The notes beneath the pieces are model-generated. The model was not told where the DNA came from and searched no databases. It saw only the letters and a list, made by a program, of their open reading frames with translations. Positions 8,758 through 14,561 of a stretch of DNA of 48,560 nucleotides are shown here, piece after piece (position 1 is the first letter of the stretch; each line of letters opens with the position of its first letter). This DNA is from Candidatus Latescibacterota bacterium (GTDB taxonomy: Bacteria; Latescibacterota; UBA2968; GCA-2709665): assembly GCA_021295655.1 (NCBI GenBank), contig JAGWBX010000018.1, forward strand, positions 1-48,560, in the 5' to 3' direction. Position numbers and translations under genes: made by a program.

Positions 8758-8961
8758 GGAAAACCCCAATCGAAATAGGTAGAAGGAAGAAGTAAGAGGA
8801 CCCCACCTCCCCACATCCGGTTTCGCGCCCTCTTTCGTGATCCATTTCTGTTTAACCGTTAGCGAAGATCCGGCTTGGAGGGTGTGATATAGGAACGTAA
8901 TCTACCCTTCTACCTTCTTCGTTCTTCCTTCTTACTGCGTCCAGGCGACCTCTCCCACAGT

Positions 8962-9070
8962 CTGCCGAACCTATCCCGCCTGCCTGGCGGCAGGCACCCT
9001 TTCCTGAAGGAAAGGGAAAAGGCGGGTCACGAAACAGGATCCCGGGTTTCCCCTTCCTTCAGGAAGGGGG
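8962..9070. repeat. intergenic hairpin repeat, copy 1 (occupied by an insert)
   Basis: Starts CTGCCGAACCTATCCCGCCT and ends CTTCAGGAAGGGGG. It contains the perfect palindrome CCCTTTCCTGAAGGAAAGGG (8997-9016) and a second hairpin, CCCTTCCTTCAGGAAGGG. The same unit stands at 10141-10249 with about 90% identity. In this copy the repeat is interrupted after AGGAAGGGGG by the element at 9071-9240, and resumes as GGGGGTAGGTCCCGGCCAC at 9241-9259. The gap 8758-9261 holds no gene. Confidence 0.75.
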
Positions 9071-9240
9071 TTAGCAGTCCGTTGACAAAGTCGCTCCGCA
9101 GGCGAGGCCGAGCCATTGTGGCCGAAGACAAGGCGCGCGACCGAGTCGAATCGCCCGATTCGGCGAGGGAGCGCAACGCAGTATTTCGACGTGCACCGCA
9201 CAGGCAGGCAGCCCGGATGGACTTTTTCAACGGGCTGTTA
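9071..9240. mobile_element. MITE-like element, copy 1 (170 bp, terminal inverted repeats)
   Basis: The left end TAGCAGTCCGTTGACAAAGT (9072-9091) and the reverse complement of the right end, TAACAGCCCGTTGAAAAAGT (9240-9221), match at 17 of 20 bases. Both ends carry TTA. The element contains no ORF that looks real. It interrupts an intergenic repeat whose uninterrupted form (AGGAAGGGGG-TCA-GGGGGTAGG) is at 10240-10260, so the repeat copy at 10.2 kb is the empty-site equivalent. A second, shorter relative is at 28376-28479. No transposase is in the window; movement would need one supplied elsewhere. Confidence 0.7.
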
Positions 9241-9261
9241 GGGGGTAGGTCCCGGCCACGT

Positions 9262-9669
9262 CTAAGGTACGACCTCGAACCCCATCTGCCGGAAGTGATG
9301 ATCCAACGTCAATACCCGTTGGATGCGCAACTCTCGCATGAGGACGAAGCTGCAGCAATCCGTAAAGGAGATTTGCTTATCCCGATATCCGAAGAAGAGT
9401 ATCCGGGCCCGTTCTCTTCGCATTTCATCGATGGACTCGATCCTCAGGCGGGATGAACCGTCGATCTGCACCCACCACGCTTCAGCTGCGTCAAGTCCGA
9501 GGCGTGACCGGATGGTCGCCAACGTTTCGTCGATAACGTAGTCGGTCGTCGTCAGAAGGCCCCCGGACGAAAGCCAGGTATCGCGCGCTTCCCGCACTGC
9601 CGACCCCTTCACGTCGCGACTGTCCGCGGCCGCGATCCAGCCAGCGGTATCAACAAACATTTCTTTCAC
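9262..9669 (-). CDS. PIN-domain toxin, VapC-like
   Basis: A 135-residue PIN-domain ribonuclease. The acidic active-site residues are visible: D7 (MFVDTAGW), E48 (VIDETLA), D104 (FTDCCSF) and D123 (TLDHHF). In this family they bind Mg2+ and cut RNA, often tRNA or rRNA. The GTG start at 9669-9667 overlaps the antitoxin TGA (GTGA) and has GAGG 10 bases upstream inside the antitoxin gene; an ATG three codons later is the alternative. The gene order antitoxin-toxin with a 4-base overlap is classic for type II toxin-antitoxin operons. The MITE-like element ends 21 bases downstream of the stop. Confidence 0.88.
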   Translation of the reverse strand: MKEMFVDTAGWIAAADSRDVKGSAVREARDTWLSSGGLLTTTDYVIDETLATIRSRLGLDAAEAWWVQIDGSSRLRIESIDEMRRERARILFFGYRDKQISFTDCCSFVLMRELRIQRVLTLDHHFRQMGFEVVP

Positions 9670-9911
9670 CGGTACAACACCTCGTCATGCCGCGCGGCAA
9701 TGTCGCCCGATTCCGATGCGCCTACAGCCGGGGCCTGGTAGAGGGAGTCCGATTCGAGCGGCGTGCTTCCCATTGGCGGACTCCCAACCGGGACAATATC
9801 GAAAGCCGGGCGGCTGCGGTACAGGACAGTAAAGCGCTCCCCGTCGCGCACCTTTGAAACAACCTCCTTCAGACGCGCCCGAAGCTGTTTGGCGTTAATG
9901 ATCTCTGGCAT
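9666..9911 (-). CDS. Phd/YefM-type antitoxin of the PIN toxin
   Basis: An 81-residue antitoxin. It begins MPEIINAKQLRARLKEVVSK and continues VRDGERFTVLYRSRPAFDIVPV, the typical Phd/YefM N-terminal DNA-binding fold (short strand, two helices, then strands). The acidic tail after residue 45 would be the toxin-binding part. The ATG at 9911 follows AAAGGA with a 7-base gap; an in-frame ATG 22 codons upstream lies in the promoter and is rejected. The inverted repeat GTTAAGTTTAAC between promoter and start suggests autoregulation by the antitoxin/toxin complex. Confidence 0.85.
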   Translation of the reverse strand: MPEIINAKQLRARLKEVVSKVRDGERFTVLYRSRPAFDIVPVGSPPMGSTPLESDSLYQAPAVGASESGDIAARHDEVLYR

Positions 9912-9923
9912 TGTGAATCCTTT

Positions 9924-9966
9924 GTTAAGTTTAACTAAAGATAACCTCTTTAGAAGAAAAATGCAA
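9924..9966 (-). promoter_or_regulatory. promoter and palindromic operator of the PIN toxin-antitoxin operon
   Basis: Read on the minus strand: -35 TTGCAT (9966-9961), a 17-base spacer, -10 TATCTT (9943-9938), then the palindrome GTTAAACTTAAC (9935-9924) immediately before the ribosome site and ATG at 9911. The local sequence is AT-rich against a GC-rich background. A palindrome overlapping the transcription start is what autoregulated antitoxins usually bind. The promoter match is 4/6 at each box, so this is a good but unproven call. Confidence 0.6.
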
Positions 9967-10017
9967 GAAGGCAACACGTAGCCGACAGGGGGGAGCCCTC
10001 CCCACGGCCTTCGGAAA

Positions 10018-10047
10018 AGCTGTCAGCCGTCAGCATTCAGCTTGAAG
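10018..10047. repeat. GCTGTCAGC/AGCCGTCAGC low-complexity repeat
   Basis: GCTGTCAGCCGTCAGCATTC is one of four similar patches in non-coding DNA. The others are at about 10874-10899 (GAGCTGACAGTGCTCAGCCG), 35322-35355 (AGCTGACTGCTGAGAGCTGC) and 42611-42630 (AAGCCGTCAGCAGTCAGCCA). All are built from AGCTGAC-type words that can pair with each other. No function is visible. Confidence 0.5.
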
Positions 10048-10140
10048 CGAAAAGGCGAAAACCAAATTCAACGTCCACATTTCCCCAGCGACCGCTCGGA
10101 AAAGTTCACAGCTATCGGCGGCGAGAACTCTCCCCCCAGC

Positions 10141-10271
10141 CTGCCGAACCTATCCCGCCTGCCGGGCGGCAGGCGCCCTTTCCTGCACGAAAGGGAAAAA
10201 GCGGCTCACGAAACACGATCCCGCGTTCCCCCTTCCTTCAGGAAGGGGGTCAGGGGGTAGGCCCGGCCACT
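10141..10271. repeat. intergenic hairpin repeat, copy 2 (unoccupied)
   Basis: Same repeat as 8962-9070, from CTGCCGAACCTATCCCGCCT to GGAAGGGGG, and continuing without interruption through TCA-GGGGGTAGGCCCGGCCAC. It holds the palindromic C-run/G-run hairpin CCCCCTTCCTTCAGGAAGGG. It shows what the site at 9070/9241 looked like before the MITE-like element entered. It lies between the toxin-antitoxin promoter and the VOC gene stop, where no gene is seen. Confidence 0.75.
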
Positions 10272-10288
10272 CCCCCTTCATTCTCCCT

Positions 10289-10849
10289 CTAATGGTGCCC
10301 TTCCTCTTTGTCACTGTCTTCCCCGCCCCCATCGTGCTTCTTCTTGCCCTCGCCGTGTTCGTCCCCGCCCTCTTCGTGCCCTTCCTTGCCCGGTCCCCCG
10401 ATGCGCAGTATATGCCCATCGATGTCAGCGACGAGCATCTCCCGGGCCCCCCACGACTGGTCAACGGGCTTCTGCCTGACGTCCGCTCCCGCCCGTGCGT
10501 ATTTCTCGTGCAGTTCGTCGACGTTGTTGACGCTGTAATAGATCCAAACGGGTCGGGAGCCCTGCCCTTTCTCGGCGAGAAAGACGTTGACCCCACCATT
10601 GGATATAGAGGCAAAGGTCTTGTCCTCCGCCTCGGCAGGCCAGTCCCAGTCCTTTTTGAAACCGAGAACCGTGGTATAGTGCGCGATGCTCGCTTCAACG
10701 CTTTGAACGTTCAAAATCGGTGTGACCGCGGTAAATGCCGCGGACTCCTGGCCGGAATCCTTGTCACGGCCGTCGTGGGCGAAGGCGATAAGTCCAATCC
10801 CGAGGGCGATCCCGGCAACGACTGCTGCCGCAGTTCGGGGAGCTGTCAT
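10289..10849 (-). CDS. exported VOC (glyoxalase-fold) protein with His-rich tail
   Basis: A 186-residue protein in three parts. Residues 1-26 are a signal peptide (TAAAVVAGIALGIGLIAFAH). A single VOC domain follows (about 40-150: TPILNVQSVEASIAHYTTVL, GFKKDW, then ISNGGVNVFLAEKG, YYSVNNVDELHEKYARAGAD, LVADIDGHILRIGG). The last 30 residues are Gly, Glu, Lys and His with six histidines, ending GHH. VOC domains usually work on small molecules in the cytoplasm; export to the periplasm plus a His/Glu tail suggests metal binding (inference). The ATG at 10849 has an AGGAGGAG site at ideal distance; an in-frame start 39 codons upstream has no support. It is a single gene facing away from the orphan gene at 11424. 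Confidence 0.8.
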   Translation of the reverse strand: MTAPRTAAAVVAGIALGIGLIAFAHDGRDKDSGQESAAFTAVTPILNVQSVEASIAHYTTVLGFKKDWDWPAEAEDKTFASISNGGVNVFLAEKGQGSRPVWIYYSVNNVDELHEKYARAGADVRQKPVDQSWGAREMLVADIDGHILRIGGPGKEGHEEGGDEHGEGKKKHDGGGEDSDKEEGHH

Positions 10850-11423
10850 GGTTCTCCTCCTTGCAAGAGCGTTGAGCTGACAGTGCTCAGCCGTCAGCTT
10901 AAACCGGTTTTCGACACGAACCCGCGACATCAGACGATCTGCGCGCCTTGACGCCGCTGACCACAAGGGACGGCCTTACCGAATAAAGCCTCGTGCGGCT
11001 TGTTTTGCCTTGCCGCCTCAAGATACAGGCGACCAGTGTTGCAATATTCGTCTTGGGTCGCAATCGGCGACACCTCCCCGCGCTTCCAATCATGCGAATT
11101 TCCCTTAACCTGTTTGTTATCAAAAAATTAAGTTCATCTTCGGCGGCGGAACGTCTTCGACTGAATTCCGGGTGAGGCGCAATCTGCGACGGTTCCGCCG
11201 GTCATCCACATATCCTCTTCAAGTATAACCTGCTGATATTCTTGGGTTTAATTTCGATCTCATAATCGGCACGGATTTTGTATGTATTCCAGAGACCTCG
11301 ATCCGGCATTGTTGCGCGCTGCCACGCATCGGCACGGGCGCACCGCAGTCACCCCTTAGACAAATCTGTCTGTACGTAACATACTTCTAACTGGCAGAGG
11401 ATGTTGGCCATGGGAGGGAAACC
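10850..11423. other. 574-base gene-free region between divergent genes
   Basis: I see no coding frame with protein-like composition here. It holds a GCTGAC-type repeat patch (about 10874-10899), an AT-rich stretch around 11100-11140, and, close to the right-hand gene, the inverted repeat AGACA-AATC-TGTCT (11358-11371). Promoters for both flanking genes must lie here. A weak candidate for the right-hand gene is TTAGAC (11356-11361) with CATACT 18 bases later. Confidence 0.45.
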
Positions 11424-12128
11424 ATGCCGTCTTCCGGAAACGGACTCGCCCACCGGATTGCGAAATTGTTCAAGGAGTTGGTCGAACGGGAACTGGGAAA
11501 CATCCAACGGGTTATTGCGGGGCGAAAACGGGATCTGCGCCGTAAGATCGAAGCGCGGGAGACGGAATTGAAAGACGACGGTGGATTGGAGTCCCTGTTC
11601 GATCAATACAAAGCCGGCCTGTCGGAAGCGGAGCGGCCGGAGAGTCGGGTGCAGGAACGCCGCCTTTATTACAACTGGGAAGGCCGGCTCAGATCGGAAC
11701 TGGGTATCTGGAGAATGGAGCTGGTTGAACTGGAAACCCGTTCCAGCGACCCTCAGCTGATTTTAACGAGCGCGCGCAAGAAGGCCATGCGTTTGCTGCT
11801 GCGGGAGACGCTGGTCGCCGCCGCTCCGGGGTGCAACAATCAACCGAAATCGGATCCGCCCGGTTATGGCAACCTCCAGGACTGTCTCATTCCGGTGATT
11901 CGCCAGATGAAGAAAGGAAAGAGCCACGCGGAGGCCTTCCAAATGGTTGCCGACACACTGGGGATCCGAAAAACGACGGTTGCTGCCCGATGTACCCGAA
12001 ATCTGGACCTGACAACGGAACAGTTCGTCCGACACGTCGCAAACGGTGAAATCGTTAAAACCCTGAAGGAAAAATTCCCCGATCAGATTGACCTGATAAG
12101 GCGCAATCTGGCGTCCCTGTATCGGTAG
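11424..12128 (+). CDS. hypothetical coiled-coil protein with C-terminal helix-turn-helix-like segment
   Basis: A 234-residue soluble protein that I do not recognise. The ATG follows GGGAGGG with a 5-base gap, which is strong support for a real gene. The N-terminal 110 residues are highly charged and helical (ELGNIQRVIAGRKRDLRRKI, EARETELKDD), probably a coiled coil. After a proline/glycine hinge (SDPPGYGN) comes LQDCLIPVIRQMKKGKSHAEA, then ADTLGIRKTTVAARCTRNL, which has the spacing of a helix-turn-helix, and QFVRHVANGEIVKTLKEKFP. It might bind DNA or act as a small regulatory partner. It is a lone plus-strand gene among minus-strand genes, with large gaps on its left, and so may have been acquired. 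No partner gene is obvious. Confidence 0.75.
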   Translation: MPSSGNGLAHRIAKLFKELVERELGNIQRVIAGRKRDLRRKIEARETELKDDGGLESLFDQYKAGLSEAERPESRVQERRLYYNWEGRLRSELGIWRMELVELETRSSDPQLILTSARKKAMRLLLRETLVAAAPGCNNQPKSDPPGYGNLQDCLIPVIRQMKKGKSHAEAFQMVADTLGIRKTTVAARCTRNLDLTTEQFVRHVANGEIVKTLKEKFPDQIDLIRRNLASLYR

Positions 12129-12250
12129 TCCTCACAGATCCGTACGGGACTCAGGTCGTCCGCGGCCCCCCTGCAAGCAAACACGCATTCTCAACGATCC
12201 GTCAGAAATGGGGGCGCACGGAGCGATTCAGAGAGACCGAGGCGTGGGCG

Positions 12251-13732
12251 CTATTTCTTCAGAGCCTCCAACCCGAACCGTTCCGAGGTCTCGAGTGTCT
12301 CCCTCACGTCGTCCCAGGTCGTATTGTGGTTGATAATACACATCCTCAGCGAAAATGTCCCGTGAAGGAGCGTCGACGAAAAAAACGCGCGATCTTCCCA
12401 GAACACGCGTGCAAGCACCTTCCTGTTGATTTCCTCCAGCGCTTCCTCGGTGCGACGCTCGTCGCAGGGATTCACACGAAAACAGACCACACCCAGCGAC
12501 ACGGGCGTCAGGAGTTCCAGATTCGGGCTTTCTTCCACGTACTGCCCGGCGCGGCGGGCGAGTTCCATCCCCCTGGATACCGCGCGCCGGAACGCCGCCA
12601 TCCCGAACGTCTGCACCGACATCCAGATCTTCAGCGCGCGCAACGTACGGCTCAACTGCAGTCCCCGGTCGGCGATATTCGGATGGTTCGCTCCCCACAC
12701 CGTATCCTGCAGGATGTCCGGATGCACAGCGAAAGCGCGCTCGAGCGTGCCGGCGTTCTTCACAAGAAGGCTCCCCGCCTCGTACGGCTGGAAGAACCAT
12801 TTGTGGGCGTCCAATCCGATCGAATCGGCGCGCTCGATTCCGCGCAGCAGCTTCCTGCCGCGGTCCGTCACCGCCGCGAAACCGCCATACGCCGCATCGA
12901 CATGCAGCCAGATGCCCTCCGCCTCACAGTAATCCGCCATCGCCTCCAGCGGGTCGATCGCCCCGGTGCTGCTGGTTCCCGCGTTGGCGCAGACCGCGAT
13001 GGGATTGAACCCCTCCGCGCGGTCCTCCGCTACCGACCTCGCCAAGGCAACCATGTCCACCCTGAAGTGTTCGTCGCTGGGAATCATGCGAATACATTCC
13101 TGCCGCACACCCATAATCCTTGCCGCGCGGATGTGCGCGCTGTGACTCTGGTCGCTCATATACACGGTCGCGCGCTCGGGGTGTCCCGCCTCTTCACGCG
13201 CGGCAACGAACGCGTCCAGACTGGCGGCCGAACCCCCACTCGTGAGCAGTCCGCCCGCACCGTCCGGATAGCCGATCCAGCGCCGCAACCAGTCGATTAC
13301 CACCAGTTCGAGCTGGCTTGGGCCGCTGGCGACCAGCCATGTGCACGCGTTGCTGTTGAATCCCGCGGCAAGAAAGTCCGCGAGCACGCCCGGCCACGTG
13401 GGCGACGAAGGGATGAATCCGAAACACCTTGGATGATCGAGCCGCGTCGCGAGTGGAAGGATCTCCTTTGCGGCCTGTTCCACAACCTCCACGGCCGGTC
13501 GCCCCTTCTCCGGGGGCGCCTTCATCAGGCGGTCGTCGAGTTCGCGCCGAAACTCGCCGTCCCATGCGCCTTCTTCAGGCAGGCTCCCGGATCGAGCGAC
13601 CAGGAGTTCGGCGGCTTTATGCGCGAGATCGAGCATCGCTTCCGGGGGCATACTGAGGTTGCCGTAACCTTCCTGGCTGGTTGACCCTGTATCGCTATCC
13701 GGTTGTTCTCTTACCCAGGTGGAATCCGCCAA
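12251..13732 (-). CDS. PLP-dependent group II amino-acid decarboxylase
   Basis: A 493-residue fold-type I PLP enzyme of the aromatic-L-amino-acid/glutamate decarboxylase group. The PLP lysine is K311 in LDAHKWFFQPYE, the aspartate pairing with the pyridine nitrogen is D279 in HVDAAYGG, and the phosphate-binding LTSGGSAASLDA is at 163-174. The segment ADFLAAGFNSNACTWLVASG is typical of aromatic amino-acid decarboxylases, but the substrate (Trp, Tyr, Dopa or other) cannot be read off. The start is TTG at 13732-13730 with GGGAGG five bases upstream; an ATG four bases further upstream is out of frame. A lone gene; the hicAB pair is read divergently from the other side of its promoter region. Confidence 0.92.
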   Translation of the reverse strand: MADSTWVREQPDSDTGSTSQEGYGNLSMPPEAMLDLAHKAAELLVARSGSLPEEGAWDGEFRRELDDRLMKAPPEKGRPAVEVVEQAAKEILPLATRLDHPRCFGFIPSSPTWPGVLADFLAAGFNSNACTWLVASGPSQLELVVIDWLRRWIGYPDGAGGLLTSGGSAASLDAFVAAREEAGHPERATVYMSDQSHSAHIRAARIMGVRQECIRMIPSDEHFRVDMVALARSVAEDRAEGFNPIAVCANAGTSSTGAIDPLEAMADYCEAEGIWLHVDAAYGGFAAVTDRGRKLLRGIERADSIGLDAHKWFFQPYEAGSLLVKNAGTLERAFAVHPDILQDTVWGANHPNIADRGLQLSRTLRALKIWMSVQTFGMAAFRRAVSRGMELARRAGQYVEESPNLELLTPVSLGVVCFRVNPCDERRTEEALEEINRKVLARVFWEDRAFFSSTLLHGTFSLRMCIINHNTTWDDVRETLETSERFGLEALKK

Positions 13733-13874
13733 GCATGCCTCCCTTTCGTCCTGTGCCCCTGCAACACCAAGACTGCAAACTTCGCTGGCAACCGGTCGTT
13801 GACGAATGCTTGCAACTTGCAGGGATCTGCCCGAACTCTGGAACTCGAAAGTTCATTTATTTGCACGAAATGAG

Positions 13875-13920
13875 TTGACATCCTCCGAGGAAATGGACAT
13901 CTATATATCGCACCGGAGGT
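13875..13920 (+). promoter_or_regulatory. probable hicAB promoter/operator and ribosome site
   Basis: A perfect -35 hexamer TTGACA (13875-13880) is followed at once by the palindrome TCCTC-C-GAGGA (13881-13891) and an AT-rich CTATATAT (13901-13908). The -10 box is uncertain: CATCTA is at the right spacing (17) but weak, while TATATA is 21 bases away. GGAGGT at 13915-13920 is a strong ribosome site six bases before codon GTA at 13927. The palindrome would suit autoregulation by HicB. Confidence 0.5.
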
Positions 13921-13926
13921 ATCGCC

Positions 13927-14115
13927 GTACAAACCAATTCGGTACAGATCCGTCGTCGGCTGGAAGGGGACGGATGGTACCTTGCACGCCACGGCTCGGG
14001 ACATGACATTTATAGACATCCCGTCATCACGGGAATTATTACCCTCCCGAGACACAGGACGATATCTCGGGGTGTAGCTCGCTCCATCGCAGAAAAAGCA
14101 GGTTGGCTGGAATGA
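13927..14115 (+). CDS. hicA: HicA-type mRNA interferase toxin, no canonical start codon
   Basis: A frame of 62 codons that reads VQTNSVQIRRRLEGDGWYLA, then RHGSGHDIYRHP, ITLPRHRTISRGVARSIAEK and AGWLE-stop. This is the full HicA fold (a dsRBD-like mRNA cleaving toxin), with histidine in GSGHD and the conserved C-terminal ARSIAEKAGW. Homologues usually start M-[KQE]-T-N-S-R. Here the matching position is GTA (Val) exactly 6 bases after GGAGGT. Upstream in frame there is no ATG, GTG, TTG or CTG before the stop TGA at 13876-13878. So either a rare codon (GTA, or ATC at 13921) is used, or the start has been lost and the toxin is silent. hicB begins 24 bases after its stop. Confidence 0.75.
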   Translation, partial: VQTNSVQIRRRLEGDGWYLARHGSGHDIYRHPVITGIITLPRHRTISRGVARSIAEKAGWLE

Positions 14116-14139
14116 ACGTATGCCAGGGAGGACCCGGAC

Positions 14140-14526
14140 TTGGTTCGATATCCCGCGCTGATCGATGGCGAAACCGGCGCATATGGTGTGACGTTTCCCG
14201 ACCTTCCAGGCATCGTCGCTATGGGCAAAACCGTCGACGAGGCGCTCTTGAACGCCGAAGAAACGCTTCGCGATTATGTGATCGAAACCGAGACGGACGG
14301 CGAGACGATTACACCGCCAAGCGCTCTCGAGCGGGTGGACGTCCCGAACGGACAGGCGCTTGTGTCCGTCCCGCTGATTCGAATCTCCGGCCGGAACGTA
14401 CGCGCCCACATGACGCTGGACGAAGGCGTCGCGGCATTTATCGACAATGAGGCGCGAAGACGCCGCATGACCCGAAAGGCCTATGTCGAATGGATGGTCC
14501 GGCGTATCGCGGAATTGGGCGGATGA
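14140..14526 (+). CDS. hicB: HicB-type antitoxin
   Basis: A 128-residue antitoxin. The N-terminal 75 residues are the HicB partial RNase H-like fold (LVRYPALIDGETGAYGVTFP, DLPGIVAMGKTVDEALLNAEE). The C-terminal part (VRAHMTLDEGVAAFIDNEAR, RRRMTRKAYVEWMVRRIAE) is a ribbon-helix-helix type DNA-binding region used for autoregulation. TTG at 14140-14142 is taken as the start because GGGAGG lies 8 bases before it; no in-frame ATG is closer. It sits directly after hicA in the standard toxin-antitoxin order. Confidence 0.88.
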   Translation: MVRYPALIDGETGAYGVTFPDLPGIVAMGKTVDEALLNAEETLRDYVIETETDGETITPPSALERVDVPNGQALVSVPLIRISGRNVRAHMTLDEGVAAFIDNEARRRRMTRKAYVEWMVRRIAELGG

Positions 14527-14561
14527 GTTTCAGATCGCACTTTAGGCGCCAGAAATCAACC

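Noticed and set aside
8962-10271. The repeated units at 9 and 10 kb as a CRISPR array
   Set aside because: Only two copies, over 100 bases each, more than 1 kb apart, with palindromic content and no regular spacers.
12326-13684. 452-codon plus-strand open frame
   Set aside because: Shadow of the PLP decarboxylase, whose lysine and aspartate motifs are intact on the minus strand.
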